A stretch of DNA of 64,000 nt, taken from positions 248,001 through 312,000 of the forward strand of contig NZ_JAANOU010000001.1 of the NCBI RefSeq assembly GCF_011758765.1, written 5' to 3'. This document shows positions 1 to 7,327 of the stretch, piece after piece (within the stretch, counting starts at the first letter, position 1; every line of letters begins with the position of its first letter). The stretch is from Amycolatopsis viridis. Lineage in GTDB: Bacteria; Actinomycetota; Actinomycetes; Mycobacteriales; Pseudonocardiaceae. The notes under the pieces were generated by a model. It saw nothing but the letters and a program-made list of their open reading frames with translations, did not search any database and was not told where the DNA came from. Made by a program: the position numbers and the translations under genes.

Positions 1-945
1 GTCGATGAACAGCGGCGCCTCGCTGATCTCGCTCATCCGCCGCGCGAGCCGGGTCCAGTCGTCGTCGGACATGCGGCCGCTGCGCATGTCCGCGAGCCGG
101 ATCCGGGCCTCCGCGGAGAGCATGCGCATCACGATCTCGATGCGGCTCATCTCCAGCGAGAAGATGACGCTGGTCATGCCGTGCTTGACCGAGCACGACC
201 GGGCGAAGTCCAGCCCCAGGGTCGACTTGCCGACACCGGGGCGCGCGGCGACGATGATCATCTGGCCGGGGTGCAGGCCGTTGGTCACCTCGTCGAGGTC
301 GGCGAACCCGGTCGGCACGCCCTGTGACACCCCGCCGCGCGACGCGATCGCGTCGATCTCGTCCATCGTCGGCTGGAGCAGTTCCTCCAGCGCGACGTAG
401 TCCTCGCTGGCCCGGCGCTCGGTGACGTCGTAGATCGCGGCCTGCGCGCGGTCGACCACCTCGTTGATGTCGCCGCCGTCGTTCGCCGCGCCGTAGCCGT
501 ACTGCACGATCCGGGTGCCGGCCTCGACGAGGCGCCGCAGGACGGCCTTCTCCGCCACGATCTGGGCGTAGTAGCCCGCGTTCGCGGCGGTCGGCACGGT
601 TGCGATCAGGGTGTGCAGGTACGGGGCGCCGCCGACCCGGGCCAGCTCACCGCGCCGTTCCAGCTCGGCCGACACGGTGATCGGGTCGGCCGGTTCGCCG
701 CGCGCGTAGAGGTCCAGGACGCAGTCGTAGACCGCCTGGTGCTTCGGGAGGTAGAAGTCGTGGGGCGCGAGCACCTCGACGACGTCGGCGATCGCGTCCT
801 TCGACAGCAGCATGCCGCCCAGCACGGACTGCTCGGCGGGGATGTCCTGGGGCGGCTGACGGTCGAACTCGCCGTACCGCGGCCCGGGGTCCTCGGGGCC
901 GGGGTCGGACGGGTAAGCCGGACCACGGTCGTCAGTCAGCGCCAC
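1..945 (-). CDS. dnaB: Replicative DNA helicase DnaB, 3' part cut by window edge
   Basis: Replisome helicase that unwinds DNA ahead of the polymerase. The visible 315 residues hold the N-terminal DnaB domain (motif AEQSVLGGMLL near residue 40) and the start of the RecA-like motor domain, with Walker A ARPGVGKS (Lys240). The reading frame runs off the window after APLFID, so Walker B and the arginine finger cannot be checked. The GTG start is fixed by a GGAGGT box nine bases upstream. In mycobacteria dnaB directly follows rplI; here four ESX-type genes and a gene-free stretch lie between them. Inteins are common in actinobacterial dnaB at Walker A, but none interrupts it here. Confidence 0.95.
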   Translation of the reverse strand, partial: MALTDDRGPAYPSDPGPEDPGPRYGEFDRQPPQDIPAEQSVLGGMLLSKDAIADVVEVLAPHDFYLPKHQAVYDCVLDLYARGEPADPITVSAELERRGELARVGGAPYLHTLIATVPTAANAGYYAQIVAEKAVLRRLVEAGTRIVQYGYGAANDGGDINEVVDRAQAAIYDVTERRASEDYVALEELLQPTMDEIDAIASRGGVSQGVPTGFADLDEVTNGLHPGQMIIVAARPGVGKSTLGLDFARSCSVKHGMTSVIFSLEMSRIEIVMRMLSAEARIRLADMRSGRMSDDDWTRLARRMSEISEAPLFID

Positions 946-1129
946 CGCGCGGATACCTCCCAGAAAGCGAACACCAGTTCGATTATGCCGGATCTCCGCC
1001 CGGAGCGCCGGGACCGGCGCGCCGACGGCGCTCGTGTCTTCCCGGTCTTTCCGGCCACGGAGTGCGACTACTCCGGCGGCACCGTAGATCGCCGGAACGG
1101 GCCAGTGCAAACCTGCTTGGGGACTGCTC

Positions 1130-1258
1130 TGTGGACAGCTTGTGGAGTGCCGGGGTCAACCAGTCACAGGTCTGCCGCCACCTGTGGACAGCTTGGGGGT
1201 AACTCCGAGGGGTCGTGGAGAATCCGCAGGTCAAACCCTGTGGGTAACCTGTGGAGAA
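1130..1258. promoter_or_regulatory. Cluster of DnaA-box-like motifs upstream of dnaB
   Basis: Six nonamers of the form TGTGGANNN occur within 129 bases: TGTGGACAG at 1130 and 1183, TGTGGAGTG at 1141, CGTGGAGAA at 1214, TGTGGGTAA at 1239 and TGTGGAGAA at 1250. All have the same orientation. The two TGTGGACAG copies are one mismatch from the reverse complement of the high-GC actinobacterial DnaA box TTGTCCACA. The cluster could be a DnaA-controlled promoter of dnaB or a DnaA-titrating site. Binding is inferred, not shown. Confidence 0.45.
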
Positions 1259-1360
1259 CTCCGGGGAAAAAACTTCGGCGTGTCGTCGCGGCTGCGACGT
1301 TCGGCGTGTCGCGCTGTCGGCAGCGCCGTTGTCCGGGGAATGGGTGCACGCAGAGTAGAA

Positions 1361-1388
1361 GGTCCCTCGCTCATCCGAGCAAGGGACC
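1361..1388 (-). terminator. Stem-loop terminator of the ESX-accessory operon
   Basis: GGTCCCTCGCTC pairs with GAGCAAGGGACC across a four-base loop, with one mismatch. It sits 12 bases after the stop codon at 1401. There is no clear T-run, so it may work as a GC-rich actinobacterial terminator. Confidence 0.5.
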
Positions 1389-1400
1389 GGGATGAACCGA

Positions 1401-2186
1401 TCAGCCCAGCGAAGTCGCTGCGTTGTGTAACCACTGGCCGATGCCCTGCGCGGTACCCGGGGTGAGCACGATCTCCGGCTCACCGCCCCCCGGACGCTCC
1501 TCCATCAGCCACCGCCCCCCGGCGATGTCGATGAAGTTGAGCGGCCTCGCGCAGCGGCGCCGCACCCCGGCCCGGTTGCGCACGGCTGCGTACAGGCTCC
1601 CGCCACCGGTGCGCGGCGCGTCGAGGATCCGCTTGATCTCCGCGGCCGGCGACTGCACCGCACGCCCCGGTGCGGCCTGCATGATCGATGACGGCCCCTC
1701 GTCCCGTGCCCGTCCGTGGCCCAGGACCTCGCTCTTCGGCGCCGCCAGCTGCGCCGAGCCGCCGGGCGGAGCGGGCGGGATCTGCTCGATGAACGCCGGC
1801 AGCACCCGTTCCGGCCGTTCGGGCAGCAGCAGGACGCCGTTCTCCTCGATGAACCGGGCGAGGACGAACCCGCCGCCAGGGCCGCTGCCGGTGAAGACCG
1901 TGAAGTTCGACGGCCGGTCCGGGAACGTGCCCTCGAACCAGCCGTAGAACTCCACGTGCGGCCGCGCGATCGACTCGATCACCGCCGCGAACTCGCGGTC
2001 CATGCCACGCGGACCCATCAGCCCGTGCTCGGCGAGCGCGGCGTTGATGCCCTCGTCGATGAGCCGCTGGTTGGTCTCGTCGTGCCACACCGGCATCGCG
2101 GAGAGCGTGTTGTGCGGCTCCGCGCCCCGCCGTTTGATCAGGTGGATCAGCAGTGGGGTGGTGAGCTTGAGCGGTTGGTTCAACAC
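1401..2186 (-). CDS. EspG-family ESX secretion-associated protein
   Basis: A 261-residue protein resembling the EspG family, cytosolic chaperones that bind PE/PPE-type cargo of type VII secretion. The N-terminus (LNQPLKLTTPLLIHLIKRRG), a central stretch beginning EFYGWFEG and a C-terminal GIGQWLHN are in keeping with EspG-like proteins. A longer upstream extension of the frame overlaps the preceding gene and is rejected. The GTG start at 2186 has a GAGG element eight to ten bases upstream. It is the last gene of a four-gene run, starting 11 bases after a PPE-like gene that is its likely client. No EccABCDE core genes are present. The family call rests on pattern and context. Confidence 0.7.
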   Translation of the reverse strand: MLNQPLKLTTPLLIHLIKRRGAEPHNTLSAMPVWHDETNQRLIDEGINAALAEHGLMGPRGMDREFAAVIESIARPHVEFYGWFEGTFPDRPSNFTVFTGSGPGGGFVLARFIEENGVLLLPERPERVLPAFIEQIPPAPPGGSAQLAAPKSEVLGHGRARDEGPSSIMQAAPGRAVQSPAAEIKRILDAPRTGGGSLYAAVRNRAGVRRRCARPLNFIDIAGGRWLMEERPGGGEPEIVLTPGTAQGIGQWLHNAATSLG

Positions 2187-2196
2187 CGTCCGTGCC

Positions 2197-3507
2197 TCAT
2201 TCGCCGATGACGGGCGGCGCGGTGAGCTCGTCGGTGCCGAAGAGCTCGTTCGGGTCGTCGCCCACCATGTACTTGTTCTGGTGTTCCTCGTCTTCCTCAC
2301 CACGGCCGTGACCGCCGCGACCGCCCATCCCGGGCGTGCCCGGCGTGCCCGCGCCAGTGAGGCCCGCCCGCCCACCACCGCGGCCCGCGCCCGCGGCGCC
2401 GGGACCGGCGCCCGTGCCGTTCGTCGCGCCGACACCACTGCCCGGTCCGAACGCCCCGCCGATCCCGGCCACACCGGCACCACCCGCACCGGCACCACCG
2501 GCACCACTGCCCGAGCCGCCCGGTCCGAACCCACCGGCACCGCCGCCGGGGCCGGAACCGCCGGCCGACGGCGGGGTGTACCCGGTCGCGCTGGTCCCGT
2601 CCCAGGCCGGCGGGATGTACGCCCCGGAACCGCCGGCCGGCGAGTAGCCCGCCGGGGCGGCGGTGTGCGGCAACGTGGCCGCGGGGTGGGTGGAGCTGAA
2701 CCGCGGCAGATCGCCGGCGTGCGCGGGCGCGGCGCCACCCGGCATCCCGCCCGCGCCCGGCACACCGCCGCCCGCGCCGGCACCGCTGGGCACCCCGCCG
2801 GCACCGCCACCGTCGGAGAAGACGTTGCCCTGCCAGGCGGAGTACTGCGGCAGCTGGCCCGCGTTGGTCATGCTGGCCTGGTAGTAGTTGTTGAACGCCT
2901 CGACGTTCGCCTGGCCTTGCTGGTTGTACTTCTCGATTTGCGAGTCGGTGTCCGACAGCGGGTTCATCCCGTCGAGGAAGCCGCCCTCCGGCGGCTTGGC
3001 CGCGATCTCCTGCACCTTCGACTTCACGGTGTGGAAGGCGGTGGCCTGGTCGCCCAGGTAGGTGCTGCTCCGGCCCAGGTTGGCGGCCGAGTCCTGCAAC
3101 CAGATGCCCAGCGGGTGCGCGCCCGCCTGCACCTGGCCGGCGGCCGGGCCCTTCCAGGCGCTGTCCATCATGTCGTTGATCTGCTGGATCAGCTTGGCGC
3201 GGTCGGCGTGGACGTCCTTGAGGGCCGCCGCGGCCTTCGCGCCCGCGTCGAGGGACGTGGTGTCGCCGTTGTGGATCTTCTCCCAGATCTGGCGGGCGTC
3301 GATCGACCGGCCACCGATGCTGGCCTCGTGGTGCTGCGCTTCCGGCCCGCCGGTGAAGATGCTCACCAGACCACCGACGACCGCGCCGCCCACGGCGCCG
3401 ACCGCGGTACCGATGACCGGCACCGCGGTGCCGACCATCGCACCGGCGGCAGCGTAGGTACCGACGGTGGTGAGCGTCCGTCCGGCCTGGTACGAGTCGT
3501 TGCCCAT
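2197..3507 (-). CDS. PPE-like / WXG100-fold ESX substrate with Gly/Ala/Pro-rich tail
   Basis: A 436-residue protein in two parts. The first roughly 220 residues are helical, with a glycine-rich hydrophobic stretch near the N-terminus (residues about 18-55) and a WKGPAAGQ motif like the W-x-G turn of ESX substrates. The rest is a low-complexity region of Gly, Ala, Pro and Ser ending in an acidic tail. It is probably exported by a type VII system together with a neighbour. ATG at 3507 is chosen because AGAGGG lies seven bases upstream; a TTG two codons earlier is too close to that box. It sits between DUF3558 and EspG genes, an arrangement expected for an effector and its chaperone. Confidence 0.65.
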   Translation of the reverse strand: MGNDSYQAGRTLTTVGTYAAAGAMVGTAVPVIGTAVGAVGGAVVGGLVSIFTGGPEAQHHEASIGGRSIDARQIWEKIHNGDTTSLDAGAKAAAALKDVHADRAKLIQQINDMMDSAWKGPAAGQVQAGAHPLGIWLQDSAANLGRSSTYLGDQATAFHTVKSKVQEIAAKPPEGGFLDGMNPLSDTDSQIEKYNQQGQANVEAFNNYYQASMTNAGQLPQYSAWQGNVFSDGGGAGGVPSGAGAGGGVPGAGGMPGGAAPAHAGDLPRFSSTHPAATLPHTAAPAGYSPAGGSGAYIPPAWDGTSATGYTPPSAGGSGPGGGAGGFGPGGSGSGAGGAGAGGAGVAGIGGAFGPGSGVGATNGTGAGPGAAGAGRGGGRAGLTGAGTPGTPGMGGRGGHGRGEEDEEHQNKYMVGDDPNELFGTDELTAPPVIGE

Positions 3508-3547
3508 GCTCAATCCCTCTTGCTGGCGAAACCGAAGTCGTTGTGCC

Positions 3548-4126
3548 TCACGCCGTCCCCTTGAGGTGCCGCACCACCGTCGCCGCGACGTCGCCGACGA
3601 CGGGACACGGGTTGGTGGCGTTCGGACCGGCGAGGATGCTCGAGTTGATGTTGACGACCAGCTCGTCGGTCAGGCCCAGCCAGAGCGCGCAGGTGCCGCT
3701 GCCGCGCAGATCGGCGTTGGCCGCGTAGACCGCCGGATACCCCTCGATGGTCGTCGGCTCGAAGTAGGCGTCCTGGTCGCGGTTGGCGTACACCCCGGCC
3801 AGACCGGTCTTCTGCTGCCCCAGCGGCGCGAGGAAGATCTTGTTCGCCTCGTGGGCGGCTGATTGCCACCGGCAGGCCGGGCCCCCCGGGCTCGCGTACC
3901 GCTCACCCGGTGGCGTCAGGCCGCCTGCCGCGGCGAGTTCGGGTGGCAACGCCGAGCAGGGATCGGCGATGAGGGCGTCGGCAGGCAGCGGCGCCGGGAC
4001 CCGGAGCGCGGGATCGGCGGACGGCGTACCCGGTTCGGGGGCCGCGGTGCTGCCACCGTTCGAACACGCGCTGAGCAGGCCGGCGGCGATCAGGCCCGCC
4101 GCGGCGACGGTGGCTGTGCGGTGCAT
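3548..4126 (-). CDS. DUF3558-family lipoprotein
   Basis: A 192-residue predicted lipoprotein. The N-terminus has basic residues, a short hydrophobic core and a lipobox LLSAC (Cys near residue 21), so the mature protein should be anchored to the outer face of the cytoplasmic membrane. The mature part has the DUF3558 layout: DPCSALPPEL, a PACRW segment and a C-terminal NPCPVVGDVAATVV, giving conserved cysteines likely to form disulfides. DUF3558 proteins are frequent next to ESX-related genes in Pseudonocardiaceae; their role is unknown. Its ATG overlaps the stop codon of the upstream gene by one base, so the two are translationally coupled. Confidence 0.8.
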   Translation of the reverse strand: MHRTATVAAAGLIAAGLLSACSNGGSTAAPEPGTPSADPALRVPAPLPADALIADPCSALPPELAAAGGLTPPGERYASPGGPACRWQSAAHEANKIFLAPLGQQKTGLAGVYANRDQDAYFEPTTIEGYPAVYAANADLRGSGTCALWLGLTDELVVNINSSILAGPNATNPCPVVGDVAATVVRHLKGTA

Positions 4127-4512
4127 CAAACCGTCTTGTACCCGCCCAGGGCCCGGCGCGTGTCGTGCTCCGCGTCCTCGACGATGCCGGCGGCCTTCTC
4201 CAGCGCCTCGATGTAGCGCTGCACGTAGTCGACCATGCGCTGGTGCTGGAGCTGCAACGTCGTGCCCGATCCCTGGGCGCCCTTGGTCACGAAGTCCTCG
4301 CTGGCGAACTCCTTGCCGGGCGGCCGGACCTCGGCGACGGTGTTGGCGTTGGACAGATCCGTCTGCAGGTCGGTCAGGAGCGCTTTCCACTTGCTGATCA
4401 CGGCGCGCACGTCGTCGGGCGTGAACTCGTAGCCACCGGCGGTTCCGTTGCCGCCCACCTTGATCGGTGCCGGAGGCGGAACCTCGGTGAGCCGGTCGGT
4501 CGGTTTGGTCAT
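4126..4512 (-). CDS. Small helical protein, first gene of ESX-accessory operon
   Basis: A 128-residue protein of unknown exact function. After a proline-rich start it is predicted to be almost wholly alpha-helical, with the pattern of a helical hairpin such as those of WXG100-like or ESX-target proteins, and ends ALGGYKTV. There is no signal peptide, as expected for a type VII cargo or partner. It leads the operon that continues into DUF3558, PPE-like and EspG genes, so it may be the partner of the PPE-like protein. The family is inferred from context and secondary-structure pattern only. Confidence 0.6.
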   Translation of the reverse strand: MTKPTDRLTEVPPPAPIKVGGNGTAGGYEFTPDDVRAVISKWKALLTDLQTDLSNANTVAEVRPPGKEFASEDFVTKGAQGSGTTLQLQHQRMVDYVQRYIEALEKAAGIVEDAEHDTRRALGGYKTV

Positions 4513-4601
4513 TCCCGCTACCCCCTCCGTCAGTGTCGCAACCGCGTGATCCCCCCGGGTTGGATGCTAACCCAGGGCCGCTGGATCCCCGCCCTGACAA
4601 G

Positions 4602-4644
4602 CAAAAACCGGGCAGGCCCCGCGAGTTCGCGGAGACCTGCCCGG
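4602..4644 (-). terminator. Rho-independent terminator of the rpsF-ssb-rpsR-rplI operon
   Basis: CCGGGCAGG (4608-4616) pairs with CCTGCCCGG (4636-4644) around an inner GC-rich hairpin. Read on the minus strand it is followed by TTTTTGC. It lies just after the rplI stop codon. Confidence 0.85.
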
Positions 4645-4663
4645 CCGGAACTGCCGGACGGCC

Positions 4664-5122
4664 TTACTGGCCGGCCTTGACCTCGAGGCGCACCGACGCC
4701 TGCACATCGGGGTGCAGCCGGGCGTTCACCGAGTGCTTGCCGACGGACTTGATGTGCCCTTCGGTCTCCAGAACGCGCTTGTCGAGCAGCGGGCCGCCCG
4801 CCGCCTTGATCGCGTTGGCGATGTCGGCGGTGGTGACCGAGCCGAACAGCTTCTTCGAGCCGGCGGCGGCCTTCGCGGTCAGCTCCACGGTGCCGAGGCC
4901 CTCCAGCGCGGCCTTGATCTCGCGGGCGTGGTCGAGGTCGCGGATGCGGCGGGACTCCTGCGCGCGGCGGATGGTCTGCACGTTCTTCTCGGCACCCTTG
5001 GTCGCCGCGATGGCGTAGCCGCGGGGCAGCAGGAAGTTGCGCGCGTAACCGTCCTTGACCTCGACGATGTCGCCGGGGCCGCCGAGGTTGGCCACGTCCG
5101 TGGTGAGGATGATCTTCGCCAT
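4664..5122 (-). CDS. rplI: 50S ribosomal protein L9
   Basis: Ribosomal protein L9, which binds 23S rRNA near the base of the L1 stalk and helps keep the reading frame. The 152-residue length is typical. The N-terminal domain shows the family signature (LGGPGDIVEVKDGYARNFLLPRG), followed by a long charged linker helix and a C-terminal domain ending ASVRLEVKAGQ. The start codon has GAGGGA upstream. It is the last gene of the rpsF-ssb-rpsR-rplI operon, and a strong terminator follows. Confidence 0.97.
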   Translation of the reverse strand: MAKIILTTDVANLGGPGDIVEVKDGYARNFLLPRGYAIAATKGAEKNVQTIRRAQESRRIRDLDHAREIKAALEGLGTVELTAKAAAGSKKLFGSVTTADIANAIKAAGGPLLDKRVLETEGHIKSVGKHSVNARLHPDVQASVRLEVKAGQ

Positions 5123-5136
5123 GATGTGGTCCCTCC

Positions 5137-5385
5137 TCAGCGCGCGGTCGAGGTGTAGGGCAGCAGCGCCATCTCGCGGGAGTTCTTGACCGCGGTGGCG
5201 ATGTCGCGCTGGTGCTGGCTGCAGTTGCCGGTCACCCGGCGGGCACGGATCTTGCCGCGGTCGGAGATGTACTTCCGCAGCAGGTTGGTGTCCTTGTAGT
5301 CGATGAGTTCCGGGTGGCCCTTCTGCTCGGCCTTGCAGAACACGCAGACCTTCTTCTTGGGCTTGCGGATGGGTGGCTTGGCCAC
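5137..5385 (-). CDS. rpsR: 30S ribosomal protein S18, zinc-binding type
   Basis: Ribosomal protein S18 (82 residues), which pairs with S6 on the small-subunit platform. It keeps the zinc-type cysteines: CVFC near the N-terminus and a further Cys in TGNCSQHQR. This makes it the C+ form. Many actinomycetes carry a second, cysteine-free paralogue elsewhere, used under zinc limitation. GTG at 5385 is chosen because AGGAG stands upstream at normal distance and because [10 protein letters not shown] is the expected N-terminus. It lies between ssb and rplI in a compact operon. Confidence 0.96.
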   Translation of the reverse strand: MAKPPIRKPKKKVCVFCKAEQKGHPELIDYKDTNLLRKYISDRGKIRARRVTGNCSQHQRDIATAVKNSREMALLPYTSTAR

Positions 5386-5420
5386 GGTGATGCTCCTGGG
5401 AATTCGGTACGAGTGGTTGG

Positions 5421-5909
5421 TCAGAAGGGAGGCTCGTCGGCGAAACCGCCGCTGTCGCCTGCCGGCGGGGCCGAGCCCCACGGGTCGTCGGCGGGGGCAC
5501 CACCGCCGGCGCCGCCGCCGTAACCGCCGCCGCCGCCGCTACCGCGGCTGACCTTGTTGACCTTGGCGGTGGCGTAGCGCAGCGACGGACCGATCTCGTC
5601 GACCTCGAGCTCGACGACGGTCCGCTTCTCGCCTTCCTTGGTTTCGAACGACCGCTGCTTGAGGCGGCCCTGCACGACCACGCGGGCACCGCGGGTCAGG
5701 CTCTCCGCGACGTTCTCCGCCGCCTGCCGCCAGATGTTGCAGCGCAGGAACAGCGCCTCGCCGTCCTTCCACTCACCGGACTGGCGGTCGAAGGTGCGGG
5801 GCGTGGACGCGACGGTGAAGTTGGCGACCGCAGCGCCGGACGGCGTGAATCGCAGCTCGGGGTCGGACGTCAGGTTGCCGACCACGGTGATGACGGTGTC
5901 TCCGGCCAT
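5421..5909 (-). CDS. ssb: Single-stranded DNA-binding protein
   Basis: Coats single-stranded DNA in replication, repair and recombination. The 162-residue protein has an N-terminal OB-fold (residues about 1-110, with [17 protein letters not shown] and [12 protein letters not shown]), a disordered glycine-rich linker, and the acidic C-terminal tip ADEPPF that recruits partner proteins. Its position between rpsF and rpsR is a classic arrangement that couples its level to ribosomal protein synthesis. Confidence 0.97.
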   Translation of the reverse strand: MAGDTVITVVGNLTSDPELRFTPSGAAVANFTVASTPRTFDRQSGEWKDGEALFLRCNIWRQAAENVAESLTRGARVVVQGRLKQRSFETKEGEKRTVVELEVDEIGPSLRYATAKVNKVSRGSGGGGGYGGGAGGGAPADDPWGSAPPAGDSGGFADEPPF

Positions 5910-5920
5910 GGGCTGTTGCC

Positions 5921-6244
5921 TCAGGCCTTCGCCGCGGCCTTGGCGGCCTTGCGCGGGACCGGCTTGCGGACGACCTTGGTGCGGAGCACGGTCTCCTGCA
6001 GCGACAGCTGCCGGTCCAGCTCCTTGACCGCGTCCGGCTCGCTGTTGAGGTCCAGCACGGCGTAGATGCCCTCGGCGTGCTTCTTGATCTCGTACGAGAG
6101 CCGGCGACGGCCCCACACGTCGACCTTCTCCACGCTTCCGCCGGACGTGCGGATGACGTTGAGGAACGTGTCCAGAGTCGGGGCGACCTTACGCTCGTCG
6201 AGCGTGGGGTCGAGGATGACCATCACCTCGTAATGGCGCGACAC
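5921..6244 (-). CDS. rpsF: 30S ribosomal protein S6
   Basis: Ribosomal protein S6 (107 residues), S18's partner on the 30S platform. Signature segments are [13 protein letters not shown], a [15 protein letters not shown] region and [21 protein letters not shown] at 6244 is preferred because the box GGAGGTGA ends six bases before it; an in-frame GTG at 6250 would touch that box. The C-terminus is Ala/Lys-rich. It is the first gene of the rpsF-ssb-rpsR-rplI operon and has a candidate structured leader. Confidence 0.95.
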   Translation of the reverse strand: MSRHYEVMVILDPTLDERKVAPTLDTFLNVIRTSGGSVEKVDVWGRRRLSYEIKKHAEGIYAVLDLNSEPDAVKELDRQLSLQETVLRTKVVRKPVPRKAAKAAAKA

Positions 6245-6271
6245 AACCACTCACCTCCTGTGGGCTTCACG

Positions 6272-6290
6272 GCCACGGGCTTTCCGTGGC
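6272..6290 (-). promoter_or_regulatory. Hairpin in the rpsF leader, candidate S6:S18 autoregulatory element
   Basis: GCCACGG and CCGTGGC pair around a five-base loop, 28 bases upstream of the rpsF start. Many bacteria control rpsF operons through a leader RNA bound by the S6:S18 dimer. This hairpin lies in the right place, but the match to that RNA family has not been tested. Confidence 0.35.
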
Positions 6291-6325
6291 AGGAGGGCTT
6301 GCCGGGTTACCAGGTTACCTGGCGG

Positions 6326-7240
6326 CTAGGACAGTTTGCGCAGCACCCAGGTCCGCACCAGCGCGGCGCTCACCCCGGCCAGCGCGACCACGGCCAGGAG
6401 CATGGGCAGCTGGACGTTGCCGGTGGCCGGTTCGCCCCCGATGGCACTGGCGTTGCCCGCGTTGCGCACGTCGGCCTGACCGCCGGCGGGCGCCGGAGTC
6501 GGGGCGGACGCGCCGCCGAGCACGCCGATCTGCGGCAGCACCTGGTCGGGCAGCGTCGTGGTGGACGGGTAGAGCGCGCCGGGTGGCACCGCGGTGCCGG
6601 CCACGCCCGGCACGGCCGCCGGGATGTTGCCGTAGTTGCGCGGCGGGGCGGTGGCCGAACCGGTGCCGGAGATGCCCGGGACGGAGCTGACCTGCCCGGT
6701 GCCCGGCGCCGGGGTGGTCGTGCCGGGCTGCGAGGACGACGGGAGGGAGGGCTGCGTGTAGTTGCTGGCGTAGGCGGTCAGCCCGCAGTTGCCGGAGACC
6801 TTGCGGGAGATCGCGTCGAGGGTCTTGCGCTGCTGGTCGGAGCCGGTGCCGAGGCCGGTCGCGAACCCGTCGCCGGCCTGTTTCAGCGTGGTGGTGACGG
6901 CGGTCGCGATCGCGTCGCCGCCGATCGTGCCGCTGGGCGCGTTCGCCGGCACCTGACCGACGGGGATCGCGCCGGCGGCGGAGACGGTGTCCGCGATCTT
7001 CTGCGGGTCCACGCCGTTGAGGTGCAGGAACCACTCCTGCTCCTGCGCGCCGGCCTTGACCACGCCGGCGAGGTCCTTGCCCTGCACGGCGACCGTGTCG
7101 CCGAGCGCGCCGAGCACCGTGCCCGAGCACGCCGGGGAGAGCACGGTGCTCGCGGAGGCGGTCCCCGTCGTCAGCAGGGAGCCCCCGGCGAGGGCCGCGG
7201 CGACGGCGGCGACGGTCAGCGCTCTTCGGGTGGTCTTCAT
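6326..7240 (-). CDS. Secreted, C-terminally membrane-anchored two-cysteine protein (copy 1 of 3)
   Basis: A 304-residue surface protein of unknown function. It has a Sec signal peptide (KTTRRALTV then a hydrophobic core, cleavage after an Ala-Ser-Ala region near residue 29), a globular N-terminal part with only two cysteines (SPACSGT and GNCGLTAY), a Pro/Thr/Gly-rich stalk with a PRNYG motif, and a C-terminal membrane helix starting at LPML, followed by the basic tail VRTWVLRKLS. Most of the protein should lie outside the cell. There is no LPxTG sortase signal. The next two genes on the same strand encode proteins of the same build, suggesting ancient duplication. GTG starts further upstream are possible, but ATG at 7240 gives a clean signal peptide. 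Confidence 0.7.
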   Translation of the reverse strand: MKTTRRALTVAAVAAALAGGSLLTTGTASASTVLSPACSGTVLGALGDTVAVQGKDLAGVVKAGAQEQEWFLHLNGVDPQKIADTVSAAGAIPVGQVPANAPSGTIGGDAIATAVTTTLKQAGDGFATGLGTGSDQQRKTLDAISRKVSGNCGLTAYASNYTQPSLPSSSQPGTTTPAPGTGQVSSVPGISGTGSATAPPRNYGNIPAAVPGVAGTAVPPGALYPSTTTLPDQVLPQIGVLGGASAPTPAPAGGQADVRNAGNASAIGGEPATGNVQLPMLLAVVALAGVSAALVRTWVLRKLS

Positions 7241-7327
7241 CAGGCTGGTGTTGCGCACGAGCGCGGTCCTCCAGTGATCGCAGGCGTGTCCCCGGATGGG
7301 GTTAACGACGAGCGGACCCAATGGATA

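Larger units (their letters stand above)
946..1400. other. Gene-free stretch upstream of dnaB
   Basis: About 455 bases with no credible coding frame. The part next to dnaB should carry its promoter. The middle holds a cluster of TGTGGA-type motifs (annotated separately), and the far end a stem-loop that probably ends the ESX-accessory operon. Small frames across it have no Shine-Dalgarno box and no recognisable protein similarity. Confidence 0.6.

Noticed and set aside
1130-1258. Replication origin (oriC)
   Set aside because: The DnaA-box-like motifs are too few and degenerate, and dnaA/dnaN do not flank the region.
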